From positions 3,917 through 67,916 of the forward strand of contig JAEWLJ010000002.1 of the NCBI GenBank assembly GCA_023393455.1: a stretch of DNA of 64,000 bases, in the 5' to 3' direction. Positions 50,769-59,801 of the stretch are shown piece after piece. Source of the DNA: Methanobacteriota archaeon (GTDB lineage Archaea; Halobacteriota; Methanomicrobia; Methanomicrobiales; Methanoculleaceae). A program made the position numbers and the translations under genes. Under the pieces are notes generated by a model. It was not told the origin of the DNA and made no database searches. It was given only the letters and a program-made list of their open reading frames with translations. Each line of letters starts with the position of its first letter. Position 1 is the stretch's first letter.

Positions 50769-53072
50769 ATGGACTATCTGGAGGAGTTTCCTGTTCTCTT
50801 CATCGACGATGAACTGCACTCGGACACCGCAGAAGGCCGGGCGTCGCGGGAGATCGTGAAGGAACTCAAAGAGGACGATCTTCCCGTCATCGAGGCTTTG
50901 GCCGCCCGCGACGGGGTTCACGCATTTCTCTCGCACCCTCACGCGAGCTGCATCGTCATCGACTGGGAACTCTCGGCCGAGACCACGAACGGCATGCTCA
51001 CCGCGCAGGACGTCATCACCCTCATCCGGGAGAGGAACCCGAAAGTCCCGATCTTTTTAAACACCGAGAAACTGGCGATCTCCGCCATACCCCTCTCCGT
51101 CATATCCCGGATCGACGGCTACATCTGGAAACTCGAGGACACCCCCGGCTTCATCGCCGGCCACATCAAGCGGGCGGCAACGAACTACCTCGCCGACGTC
51201 CTCCCTCCGTTCTTCCAGGGGCTGATGGACTACGTCGAGGAGTACCGCTACTCCTGGCACACGCCGGGGCATATGGGTGGTGTTGCGTTCCTCAAAAGCG
51301 CCGCAGGCCGGATCTTCTACAACTTCTTCGGGGAGAACACTCTCCGGGCCGACCTCTCGGCCTCGGTGCCGGAACTCGGTTCGCTTCTCGAACACTCCGG
51401 CGCCGTCGGGGAGGCGGAACGGAAGGCCGCGGAGGTCTTCGGGGCCGACCGGACCTACTTCGTCACCGGCGGGACCTCGGCCGCGAACAAGATCGTCTGG
51501 CTTGGGACCGTCACTCCCGGCGATATCGTCCTCGTAGACCGGAACTGCCATGCGTCGGTGATGCACGCGATCATCATGACCGGCGCCATCCCCGTCTACC
51601 TCATCCCCGCCCGGAACGACTACGGGATCATCGGCCCCGTCCGGAGCAGCGAGTTCCGTCCCGAGGTCATCGCAGAGAAGATCAGGAACTCCCCCCTCAT
51701 CGACGATCCCGCGTCGCGGGCGGTCAGGATGGCCGTGATCACCAACTCCACCTACGATGGGATCTGCTACAGCGCGGAGAGGATCGAGGAGCAACTGAAG
51801 GAGACCGTCCCCTATATCCACTACGACGAGGCGTGGTCGGGCTACGCCCGGTTCCACCCCCTCTACGCCGGGCGGTTCGGGATGCATGAGACGGACGGGG
51901 TCGGCCCGACGGTCTTTGCCACCCAGTCGACCCACAAGGTCCTCGCCGCGTTCTCACAGGGCTCGATGCTCCACGTCAGGCAGGGCCGGAGCCCCGTCGA
52001 CCACCCGCGGTTCAACGAGGCGTTCATGATGCTCACCTCGACCTCCCCCCAGTACACCATCATCGCGTCGCTCGATGTCGCCGCCAGGATGATGGCCGGG
52101 CACTCGGGGAGGTTCCTCGTCGAGGAGACGATCGAGGAGGCGATCGTCTTTAGAAAGAAGATGGTGACGGTGGCCGAAGAGATCCGGGCAGGGAACAGGA
52201 CCGGAGAGGACTACTGGTGGTTCACCGTCTGGCAGCCCGACTGCATCATGGACGAGGAGACGGAGAGGCCGCTATCTGAAGCGGATGATATCCTCCTCAG
52301 GAACCACGCCGGTTGCTGGCTCCTGAATCCGCACGATGCCTGGCACGGTTTCGACGGCGTTGAAGAGGGTTACGCCATGCTCGATCCCGTCAAGGTGACG
52401 ATCCTCACCCCGGGGATCGGGCCGGGCGGGAGGATGGAGGAGTGGGGGATACCGGCGGCCGTCGTCACGAATTACCTCCGGGAGAGCGGGATCGTCGTCG
52501 AAAAGACCGGGTACTACTCGATTTTGGTCCTCTTCACGCTCGGGATCACCAAGGGCAAGTCCGGGACGCTGCTTGCGGAACTCTTCCGGTTCAAGGCGCT
52601 CTACGACGGCAACAGCCCGCTTGAGGAGGTCTTCCCCGACCTGGTGCGCCGCTACCCTGCCCGGTACGCCGGGCGTGGCCTCGCCGACCTCTGCCGGGAG
52701 ATGCACGGCTACCTCCGGGATGGGTCGATCACCGACGTCGTCCGGAACGTCTACGCGACGCTGCCTGAGGCGGCGATGACGCCGGCGAAGGCCTACCGCC
52801 ACCTGGTGCGGGGCGAGGTGACACCGGTGCCCGCGAGCGAACTCGAGGGGCGGACGGTCGCGGTGATGGTCGTCCCCTACCCGCCCGGCATCCCGGTCGT
52901 CATGCCGGGGGAGCGGTGCGGCCCGGCAACGCGGGCGATCGTCGATTACCTCGTCTCCCTGCAGGACTTCGACGCCCTCTTCCCCGGGTTCGAGAGCGAG
53001 GTGCACGGGGTGGATGTTGTCGTGGCGGAGGACGGGCAGAGGGTCTACTCCATCTACTGCGTTTCGGAGTGA
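50769..53072 (+). CDS. PLP-dependent Orn/Lys/Arg decarboxylase (class I, large type)
   Basis: 767 residues. The N-terminal 130 residues are the receiver-like 'wing' (EFPVLFIDDELHSDTAEGRA; CIVIDWELSAETTNG). The core has YSWHTPGHMGGVAFL, VTGGTSAANKIVW, VDRNCHASVMHAII, YDEAWSGYARFHP and the PLP lysine in QSTHKVLAAFSQGSML near 398. The C-terminal domain follows. The family decarboxylates arginine, lysine or ornithine to polyamines; arginine or lysine cannot be separated by eye. Such biodegradative-type enzymes are unusual in methanogens, where pyruvoyl ArgDC is common. Single gene; no clear ribosome site. Confidence 0.88.
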   Translation: MDYLEEFPVLFIDDELHSDTAEGRASREIVKELKEDDLPVIEALAARDGVHAFLSHPHASCIVIDWELSAETTNGMLTAQDVITLIRERNPKVPIFLNTEKLAISAIPLSVISRIDGYIWKLEDTPGFIAGHIKRAATNYLADVLPPFFQGLMDYVEEYRYSWHTPGHMGGVAFLKSAAGRIFYNFFGENTLRADLSASVPELGSLLEHSGAVGEAERKAAEVFGADRTYFVTGGTSAANKIVWLGTVTPGDIVLVDRNCHASVMHAIIMTGAIPVYLIPARNDYGIIGPVRSSEFRPEVIAEKIRNSPLIDDPASRAVRMAVITNSTYDGICYSAERIEEQLKETVPYIHYDEAWSGYARFHPLYAGRFGMHETDGVGPTVFATQSTHKVLAAFSQGSMLHVRQGRSPVDHPRFNEAFMMLTSTSPQYTIIASLDVAARMMAGHSGRFLVEETIEEAIVFRKKMVTVAEEIRAGNRTGEDYWWFTVWQPDCIMDEETERPLSEADDILLRNHAGCWLLNPHDAWHGFDGVEEGYAMLDPVKVTILTPGIGPGGRMEEWGIPAAVVTNYLRESGIVVEKTGYYSILVLFTLGITKGKSGTLLAELFRFKALYDGNSPLEEVFPDLVRRYPARYAGRGLADLCREMHGYLRDGSITDVVRNVYATLPEAAMTPAKAYRHLVRGEVTPVPASELEGRTVAVMVVPYPPGIPVVMPGERCGPATRAIVDYLVSLQDFDALFPGFESEVHGVDVVVAEDGQRVYSIYCVSE

Positions 53073-53629
53073 CGCCGGTCAATCCCGCACGCCGACGAAG
53101 ATCGCGGTCGCGAGGAAGTGGACGAGGCTACGATACTGAGCGAGACGGCGTCGAGAGTGAACTCAGCGGCGATGGATGGGAGCGCGATGTTCACTGCCGA
53201 GCCCATAAACGGGGTGGCCACGCGCTGAGTGCAGGGTGGTCGGGATGATGCCGGATCACCTGCCGGGGGGTACGGTGCCGGGCAGGGACCTGCCCGGGAG
53301 AGAACAATGAAGAGGAGAGGGGCGGGTTAGCCGGCGGTACTCTTTACATTAACCGATAACGTATGCAAATTATTTACACGTCTGGGTTTTGTCGGAGAAA
53401 AAGTCCTGGTTTCGTCGTGAGTAATTTCTTGCTTCAACGGTCATTTTTCGGAAAACCCCTTGAGGTGGGGTTTAATATTCCGCGCAACACCTCTCCCGCA
53501 CTGCGCTTGTTCTTCAGAAAGGTGTGGAATGGACGATTCCCGGCGGAATGCCCGTGATCCTGCGTGCTATTCCGGAGACGCTCGGGTGATCTCTCACGTG
53601 CCGAGATCGACGTACTGCTTGCGTATATA
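53073..53629. other. Intergenic stretch with one perfect hairpin
   Basis: No gene supported in about 560 nt. The perfect 9-bp hairpin CCGGGCAGG-GA-CCTGCCCGG at 53278-53297 could terminate the decarboxylase transcript. G/C content falls sharply after 53340, at the border of the region with the halocin-like cassettes. Confidence 0.5.
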
Positions 53630-53662
53630 AAACGTGTAAAGAAATTGGACAGAATTTTTATA
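53622..53662 (+). promoter_or_regulatory. Promoter with the shared ACGTGTAAAGA / GGACAGAA motif (member 2)
   Basis: GTATATAAAACGTGTAAAG then AAATTGGACAGAATTTTTAT. A good TATA box (TATATAAA) overlaps the left half of the shared motif here, about 47-54 nt before the ATG at 53676. Unlike the other four members, the motif is followed closely by the ribosome site and gene, with no long leader. Confidence 0.65.
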
Positions 53663-53675
53663 CGGAGGTCTTCCG

Positions 53676-54131
53676 ATGTCTCATCGGTGGATTCTGATGA
53701 AGATCAGCCGCGTTATAGGACTTCTGGCCGTCGTCGCCTTCATCGTGCCGGTGGTTTCAGCTGCAGGTATCGGAAGCGAAAATGACGGAGTCGCGGGACT
53801 TCTCTCGCAGGCGGACGGGTATGGAACCCGTGAGTATTTTACGATCACACAGGGGGAGACTGATTCTCATCTGCTCAATGTACCAGCTGGGATGTCCTTA
53901 CTGAATGTTTACTTAAACTGGTTTACCCCGGACCACTCCCTGGAATTGGAGATCTACAGACCGGATGGAAGCCTGTATGGTTCGTACCATGACAACTATG
54001 GTGGACGTCCAGATGGAAAGATCCGCATAGATATAAGCAGCCCTGCATCAGGTACCTGGAGACTTAACGTGTATGGAGAGAGTGTGACAGGAACCATTCC
54101 GTATATTTTGAATTGCAATGCTTATGCTTAA
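53676..54131 (+). CDS. Secreted beta-sandwich protein (pre-peptidase C-terminal-like)
   Basis: 151 residues; ATG 6-7 nt after GGAGG. Signal peptide ISRVIGLLAVVAFIVPVVSA (about 10-29), then one domain of about 115 residues with YFTITQGETDSHLLNVPAGM, LEIYRPDGSLYGSYHDNY and SPASGTWRLNVYGESVTGTI, the pattern of PPC/P-domain-like jelly rolls. It is probably released or cell-surface associated. It shares its promoter motif with the halocin-like cassettes, so it may belong to the same response. Confidence 0.7.
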   Translation: MSHRWILMKISRVIGLLAVVAFIVPVVSAAGIGSENDGVAGLLSQADGYGTREYFTITQGETDSHLLNVPAGMSLLNVYLNWFTPDHSLELEIYRPDGSLYGSYHDNYGGRPDGKIRIDISSPASGTWRLNVYGESVTGTIPYILNCNAYA

Positions 54132-54214
54132 ATGATTACCTCTCACACGCTTTCAACAAAGCCGAACACCTACCAAACCAAATCTTTTTATTGATACCGG
54201 TTTTATGTAAATCC

Positions 54215-54988
54215 ATGGTCATGCGGGTGCGGATTGCCGGAATCGCTCTGGCCATCCTCTGCCTCGCACTGCTGCCGTCTGCCGCATGTGCTACTGCCGT
54301 TCAGGACGCATATCCGGAGAAGGTGCCGTTGGATCCGATGCCGGTGTACGTCTGGAATCTCCCCCTGGAGATTGTTATTCTCGGACTCGTATCCATATTC
54401 GTTCCGGTGCTTTTTATCCCGATGCAGCTTGTATTCTCGCTGCTCACATGGTTGCATTTCGGCCATAAGAGGGTCCTGCACAATAACGTCCTTGAGAACG
54501 AAACCCGGAATGCAATGTACCTATGCATACGCGATAATCCGGGAATCAATACAAGCTCTCTCTCCCGGTTGCTCGGGATGAATATCGGAACCCTCCGCTA
54601 CCACGTAGAGATGTTATGCAGGATGGGAACGGTCGTCCCCGAGCCGAACTGCAGAGGTATGAGATATTACGTCGACACGGGCGCCTGTTCTGATCTGGAA
54701 CGAAAGGTGGCGGGATATCTCAACGAGCAGTCAAAGAGTCGGATACTCAATATCGTTTTGCAACACCCGGGAAGCACGAGAAAAGAGATCGCGTCCCGGC
54801 TCATAATGTCGGGCGCGAACGTCACCTGGCATATGAAACCGCTGCTCCGGGACAGCATTGTCAGAGACGAGAAGAAAGGACGGTTCGTACGCTACTACCT
54901 CTGCGCCGATGCGAAAGAGTGTGTACAAGCCCACGGATCGTGGAAGCCCACGATCGCCGGGGGGCGTGTGTCCGGCACCGGTATCTGA
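54215..54988 (+). CDS. Membrane-anchored double winged-helix regulator
   Basis: 257 residues from the ATG at 54215 (or 54221); a TATA box TCTTTTTATT lies 25 nt upstream, so the mRNA is probably leaderless. The N-terminus is a signal or first helix (AGIALAILCLALLPSAACAT), then a second long hydrophobic segment (LEIVILGLVSIFVPVLFIPM and on to about 85). Two winged helices follow: RNAMYLCIRDNPGINTSSLS with LGMNIGTLRYHVEML, and RILNIVLQHPGSTRKEIASR with SGANVTWHMKPLL. The layout suggests a sensor outside the membrane controlling DNA binding inside. Candidate regulator of the neighbouring exported proteins; unproven. Confidence 0.8.
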   Translation: MVMRVRIAGIALAILCLALLPSAACATAVQDAYPEKVPLDPMPVYVWNLPLEIVILGLVSIFVPVLFIPMQLVFSLLTWLHFGHKRVLHNNVLENETRNAMYLCIRDNPGINTSSLSRLLGMNIGTLRYHVEMLCRMGTVVPEPNCRGMRYYVDTGACSDLERKVAGYLNEQSKSRILNIVLQHPGSTRKEIASRLIMSGANVTWHMKPLLRDSIVRDEKKGRFVRYYLCADAKECVQAHGSWKPTIAGGRVSGTGI

Positions 54989-55092
54989 TTGCCGTTCGAC
55001 AGTTCTCCATAACTACACCGTTTGCCTCTTTTCCCGGATCGCCCCGCGGCTTATCGAGGATGTGTTCAGAGTCTCCGGGCGCCGCCTGCACG

Positions 55093-55785
55093 TCATGCAT
55101 GGACGACGGAGTCGGCCCGGGCGATCTCCTGCTCGGGGAAGAGGATGATGTGATCCGATATGCTCTCTGCGGTCGTAATCCCGCCCGACTGCCCGATCTC
55201 CGGGAAGATCTCGATCATATGCCGGGAGGCTTCGGAAGAGAACGTGGCCTCCTTCAGGGGACGAAGCGATCCGTCCGCGAAGGCGTACAGGTCGCCGTTG
55301 GTTTTGTTGTAGGTCATTGGACCGTCGTGTTTGAACGTCGTGAGCGTTATATTGTATTCTCCGTGAGTGAGATCGTCAAACTCGATCCTGTCGACCTCGC
55401 GTAATATGGCGAGGGGATGTACCCCCTGCATGGGGAAGTCAAATATCTGGTCGTTATAATACACGTTGCCGCTCTGGTGGACATATACCTCGTACGCGTG
55501 CTCCTCCCCGTCTACGTAGCCGATCCAGTGGAGTCCGGTGCACTGCACTGTTCCGTCTTTGTCGATATACTGGTTCAGCTGGATGAGCACGGCCGACTCG
55601 TTCGAAAACGCCTGCTCCTGTGCAAGCGTATTCCAGAGGTCAACCAGATCGGGTCGGCACTCCCGGGCGTCGAAAGAGATATGCATCTCTCCCCTGGTGA
55701 CCTCGGGTTGCTCGGGCATGTAGAAGTAATGCACAAAGACGAGAGTGATGAGGATGCTCCAGATGACAATCTGGCTCTTTTTCAT
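55093..55785 (-). CDS. Hypothetical single-pass membrane or secreted protein
   Basis: 230 residues; GGAGGT lies just before the ATG. N-terminal helix KKSQIVIWSILITLVFVHYF, then a mainly beta domain with two cysteines (ARECRPDLVDLWNTLAQEQ; VQCTGLHWIGYVDGEEHAYE). It probably faces outward, anchored by the first helix. No known family. It is transcribed away from the halocin-like cassettes. The 270 nt between it and the first cassette hold no gene. Confidence 0.7.
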   Translation of the reverse strand: MKKSQIVIWSILITLVFVHYFYMPEQPEVTRGEMHISFDARECRPDLVDLWNTLAQEQAFSNESAVLIQLNQYIDKDGTVQCTGLHWIGYVDGEEHAYEVYVHQSGNVYYNDQIFDFPMQGVHPLAILREVDRIEFDDLTHGEYNITLTTFKHDGPMTYNKTNGDLYAFADGSLRPLKEATFSSEASRHMIEIFPEIGQSGGITTAESISDHIILFPEQEIARADSVVHA

Positions 55786-56054
55786 GGGACCTCCGGATAG
55801 GAGCGTCCTAGTTTCGACGGGTTTTTGTACGGGTTGAAGGTACTGTCACTCATGGCTGATACAGTTTATGCAATCGGCCGGCAGGCCTGCCTGTCTATCG
55901 ACAGAACCCGGTAGTTCGGGTGCAGGGCGCGCGCAAGTGCGGCAGTCTGAGGCTGCTGCGTCCTGTACGGCATTACCGCCGTGAGAATGGGTTCTCTCCT
56001 GTGCCCTCGTCTTCCGGGGAGGGTTCTCTCCGTTCATTTTCGGCAAATATCTGC

Positions 56055-56274
56055 GGACGTGTAAATGAATCTGACAGAATTTCTAAATAGCTCTGTGTTC
56101 AAGCCATTGTGTGGACGCTTTGAAACAGCGTCCGCAAAAGTGTGGGGCTGCCCATCCCTGGTTGACGACCGGATGACGCGCCCCGCATGCCCAGAGGCAA
56201 AGGGAACGTACGCGTTCTGCGTACTTAAATATGTGCCTCTTTTGCCTCCTGGGAAAGAAACAGGAGGAAAGCAA
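56055..56274 (+). promoter_or_regulatory. Shared promoter motif and long leader (member 3, cassette copy 1)
   Basis: GGACGTGTAAATGAA, CTGACAGAATTTCTAAAT, then a leader with CATTGTGTGGACGC, GGCAAAGGGAACG, TATA-like GTACTTAAATATG, TGCCTCTTTTGCCTCC and AACAGGAGGAAAGCAA before the ATG. It is the most diverged of the four long leaders in its middle part, but the ends agree. Confidence 0.65.
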
Positions 56275-57036
56275 ATGAACAGAAACATTGGAATGCGGGC
56301 ACTCTCCGCGCTTCTCGCCGTGCTGCTGGTGAGCGTGGGCGTTGTGCCGGTGATGGCGTGCGAGCCCGGAACACCTTGCGGCGATGCCAAACAAGACATG
56401 CAAAAAACTGATCTGTCGGGCCTGGAGAAGTACGAGGCTGTTGCTTCTGCACTGAATTTGGACGATGTGCGAAAACTCTCAGAGATCCCGCGTTCCGAAG
56501 ATCTGAGTAAGATTGTCGAGAATGCTGAGACATTCTCTCTCGATAAAGAACTTGAAGATGGATCCATCAATCATATGACGGCTGTAGTACTGCCCGTTGA
56601 ATCCGTTATCGAAAAAGGCGGCTCTGTCTAGATATCAAACGTCGTTGCCGTCTGGGATAGCGACAATACTCGGGTACTCAAGTACACAAACACGTATCAG
56701 AATGGGTCCCTGTATAAACTCACGTTCGCTAGAATCGGCAGCAATGGAGATGTCCTTGAAGAAATTATCGTCGACGGAGGTTCCCTGGTCGAGGGCATGC
56801 CAGAGCAGTTCATTACGACAGCTGAGGATGATGATTATTGGCCTTGCGTAGGCGAGTGTATCATCGGAGATTGTATCTGTGCGATTGTAGGAACTACCTG
56901 CCCCGGGCTGCCACTCTGCGACGTCTGTGTAATTCTGCTGCGGCCCTGCGCTGCTCTGCCGAGTGCAGTTTCTTGTGCACCTGCCGCGGCTTGTCTGGGG
57001 ATAGAGGTAGCATGGTGTATGGGGCAATGTATGTGA
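56275..57036 (+). pseudogene. Halocin C8-like precursor, copy 1, interrupted by UAG
   Basis: The frame encodes a signal peptide (RALSALLAVLLVSVGVVPVMA), an N-terminal domain, then at codon 119 a TAG (56629-56631) where copy 2 has CAG (Gln), and continues in frame for 134 more codons to TGA. The C-terminal part keeps all 12 cysteines of copy 2 (for example CVGECIIGDCICAIVG; CDVCVILLRPC). Everything except this one C-to-T change looks functional. Without readthrough only the N-terminal domain would be made; in halocin C8 the corresponding N-terminal part of the precursor is the immunity protein HalI, so a truncated product could still protect. Confidence 0.75.
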
Positions 57037-57076
57037 ACCAGGGTAGCCCCATCATTCTTTTTTTAAGGTGGATATG

Positions 57077-57751
57077 ATGGTGGTACAAAGGGACTCTCAA
57101 TCCATATTGGCTATTGTAGTAATCGGACTCATTTGTTCCGGTTGTGTAAGTACAGACATTAGTTCTGGTACACCTCTGGAAATAGCCATAGAGAAACAGC
57201 AAAATATCGAAAATTTAGCGTATATTGAAATACTTACTTTGAACATAGTCAACGAAACGAGGGCAATTGAATATGACGTACTTTTACAGAAACCAGATAG
57301 ATTTCGAAAGATTGAAAAAAGTGACTCTTTTACACGCTTGAAGATCGTTTCAAATGGAGATGTCGTCTGGATCTATGATCCGGAGAAAAATAATGTGCTC
57401 GTAAGACACTTGACACCATCTGAAAAGAGACCAGCGCCTGCGATCTACACATTACTGACCGACAACATTACTAAAAATTACACGGTAGAGGAACAAGGGA
57501 TAGAATCAATCAACTCAATTCCGGTCTATAAAGTAAAACTGACTCCTCACGAGTTGGACCGCGAGGACAACACAAAAGAGTACGTATTGTGGATCGACTC
57601 CAAAAATATGACCCCGTTAAAACTGCAGAGTTACGATAAGGGCAATCTGGTGCTAACCCTGGAATATCGAAATTACTCAATGAATTGCGTGATAAATGAT
57701 GATGAGTTCACGTTCACGATTCCCGATGGCGCATCGGTGGTGTACGCATGA
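57077..57751 (+). CDS. LolA-like / DUF4367-type lipoprotein, cassette copy 1
   Basis: 224 residues from the ATG at 57077 (AGGTG 6 nt upstream). Signal peptide with lipobox LICSGC, then a beta-rich domain: IEYDVLLQKPDRFRKIEKSD, SNGDVVWIYDPEKNNVLV, YKVKLTPHELDR, EYVLWIDSKNMTPLKLQSYD. This is the half-barrel pattern of LolA/LolB and 'outer membrane lipoprotein carrier-like' domains, which shelter hydrophobic ligands. Here, lipid-anchored beside a hydrophobic secreted peptide, it might bind or sequester that peptide (immunity or export), which is inference. Homologue in copy 2 at 60600. Confidence 0.75.
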   Translation: MVVQRDSQSILAIVVIGLICSGCVSTDISSGTPLEIAIEKQQNIENLAYIEILTLNIVNETRAIEYDVLLQKPDRFRKIEKSDSFTRLKIVSNGDVVWIYDPEKNNVLVRHLTPSEKRPAPAIYTLLTDNITKNYTVEEQGIESINSIPVYKVKLTPHELDREDNTKEYVLWIDSKNMTPLKLQSYDKGNLVLTLEYRNYSMNCVINDDEFTFTIPDGASVVYA

Positions 57752-58371
57752 AGATTGATACTATTGCCAAAGAAGAGTTGTGGCGTTCAGTTGCAACCTT
57801 TGGAATCTCGCTTATCGTCATCGCTTACATCATCACAACAGACTACCTCCCATTGCCAGCTTTTTTGCTCTTACCCCTGCCATTGATGATCGCTGCAATA
57901 GTCGCCTGCGTTATGGTGTGGTATAGACGAAAAGAAGGCCTGACCGACCCCAATCCCGCGAATATCCTTCGTCATGCGTTTCGACTGGGGAAGCGCGGAG
58001 AAAAGAAGACAGCACGGAGAAGAGGCATCGTTGAGAAGATGACCGACGCCGCCCTTCTTGTCACGATCTTCCTGATCTATAGCTATGCGTCCCTTGCATA
58101 CTCCATCAACCAGATATTCTGGCTCCCTGTCCTTGTCATCCTCGGCCTGCTTCTGACGCGCATCGTCTTCATCGATGGTGGGGAGCGCCACATCACCTTC
58201 GCACGATCGGCCATCTTCTACCTCGGAGCAACTGGGATCGTCCTTCTGCGCTACCTGGTACTGGGGTACCCCGTTCTCCCCCTCCTCCAGGCAATCGCGC
58301 TTGTTGGTATCGTTGCTTTTCCCATCCTCTATATCTGGGAACGACGGCGCGCACCGGAGGGAGCGGATTGA
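57748..58371 (+). CDS. Polytopic membrane protein, cassette copy 1
   Basis: 207 residues; ATG overlaps the lipoprotein stop (ATGA). About six hydrophobic helices in pairs (13-30, 36-58, 98-118, 124-141, 153-172, 176-195), with a basic loop RLGKRGEKKTARRRGIVEK between the second and third. No conserved catalytic motif. It may be an immunity or transport component; family unknown. Copy 2 keeps the same loop and helices. Confidence 0.7.
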   Translation: MKIDTIAKEELWRSVATFGISLIVIAYIITTDYLPLPAFLLLPLPLMIAAIVACVMVWYRRKEGLTDPNPANILRHAFRLGKRGEKKTARRRGIVEKMTDAALLVTIFLIYSYASLAYSINQIFWLPVLVILGLLLTRIVFIDGGERHITFARSAIFYLGATGIVLLRYLVLGYPVLPLLQAIALVGIVAFPILYIWERRRAPEGAD

Positions 58372-58437
58372 TGGCTGATGGATGACCAGCAGAGTGATCG
58401 ATGTGTTCTGCGCACCCCTGTGAGAGGTAGAGGGCTC

Positions 58438-59442
58438 ATGACCGTAAAGGCAGTGCAGGTACTGGCCGCTCTGCTCATCGCATGCACTCTGTGCATTCCT
58501 GCAGTCGCGGCCTCAACGATCCCCCTCGAATACTAACACATGGACCGGTGCCCGGACTGCAAACTGACTGATCCGCTGATTGCGGACCTGGAAAGCACCT
58601 ACGACGGCGCCCTCACGATCGAATGGATCGACGTCGAGACTGTGGACAGTTGGGAGCGATGGAACGCGTACGCATTTCTCGAAGTCCCGGCCGTAGTCGT
58701 GAACGGCACCGTCACAATTCCCAAAGAGGAGATCACCGACGAGAACCTCAGGGCGGCGATCGAGCAGTCCCTTGCCGGTGCTGAGCCGCAGGAGAACTCG
58801 CCGCCGATTAACTGGAATATCCCGTTTGCATTCTCCCTGGGCCTTTTCTCCGGGTTCTCACCCTGCCTGATGGCAATACTCGGATTCATACTGGTGTACG
58901 TCACCGGGTCGGGCAAAGGGCTGAGAAGCAGTCTCCTGAACTCTGTAATATTCGGTCTGGGGCTGGTAGCCGCGTATATCGTCCTGGGGTGCTGCTTCCT
59001 GCTGGCAGGGATGTCCCTTGGTGGTTTCGGTCCGTACCTCGCCGTCGCGGCAGGACTGATCACGATACTCACCGGGGTGAACCTGCTTGGGTTGATAAAA
59101 CTCCCGATCTCCGCGGACGACTACGTTAAGTCATCCATACGGAAGCATGCAACCACGCTTGCCGGGTTGTTCATTCTGGGCATGATATTTTCAATCGTCA
59201 AGGCCCCGTGCGCCGCACCGATGCTCCTCGTCCTGCTGAGCAGAATCCTGATCGACGGCACCGTACAGGATTTATCGCTCCTGCTGGTCTTCGGAGCCGG
59301 GGTGCTCACGCCGTTTCTCGGCGTCGGAGTCCTCGGTGGATACGCCTCATCAAGCAGGATACGGGAGTACAGGGACGTTATTCGAGCGGGAAGCGGGATC
59401 CTGTTGATAGGATTCGGGGTCTGGCTCATCTTCTGGGGGTAA
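58438..59442 (+). pseudogene. CxxC thioredoxin-like / CcdA fusion, copy 1, interrupted by UAA
   Basis: ATG at 58438 with GAGGG upstream. Signal peptide (VLAALLIACTLCIPAVAAS), then STIPLEY followed by TAA at 58534-58536 where copy 2 has TAC (Tyr). The frame then continues MDRCPDCKLTDPLIADLE (CxxC redox motif), a thioredoxin-like fold, and a six-helix CcdA/DsbD-type domain with conserved cysteines in FSGFSPCLMAILGF and KAPCAAPMLLVLL. An internal ATG right after the stop could give a product without the signal peptide. The intact protein would pass electrons across the membrane to reduce or shuffle disulfides outside. Confidence 0.75.
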
Positions 59443-59583
59443 ACACTGCTGGATCAGCAGATACCCATCCTCCGGATCGACTGGCGTACCTTGCACGATC
59501 TTCCTTGCCGCGAGAATATCCGTTACCCTGCACCTGCATCCTTCAGGATGAGACCGAATGCCTCATTTTTGCAAGCAGTCGAT

Positions 59584-59801
59584 GGACGTGTAAAGAAAAA
59601 GGACAGAAAACATAAATGCCCAGACGTCTAGGCTAGAGTGCGGAGGCTCAAAACAGCGTTCGCAAAATCGCGGAGGCTCACCCCATCCGCCCAAGACCGG
59701 GTGAACCCCCCCACTGCCCGGAGGCGAAAGAGTGGTTCGCATTCCATATACATTAAGGTTGCGCCTCTTCTGCCTCCGGGAATGTTACAGGAGGAAAGCA
59801 A
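59584..59801 (+). promoter_or_regulatory. Shared promoter motif and long leader (member 4, cassette copy 2)
   Basis: GGACGTGTAAAGAAAAA, GGACAGAAAACATAAAT, TCTAGGCTAGAGTGCGGA, an inverted repeat GGCTCACCCC ... GGGTGAACC, GGCGAAAGAGTGGTTCGC, TATA-like CATTAAGG, TGCCTCCGGGAA and TTACAGGAGGAAAGCAA. It is closest to the leader of the lipoprotein at 24225-24806, over nearly its whole length. Confidence 0.7.

Noticed and set aside
56629..56631. UAG as pyrrolysine in the copy 1 precursor
   Set aside because: Copy 2 has glutamine at this place, no pyl gene is visible in the window, and pyrrolysine is known mainly in methylamine methyltransferases of Methanosarcinaceae and a few other groups.
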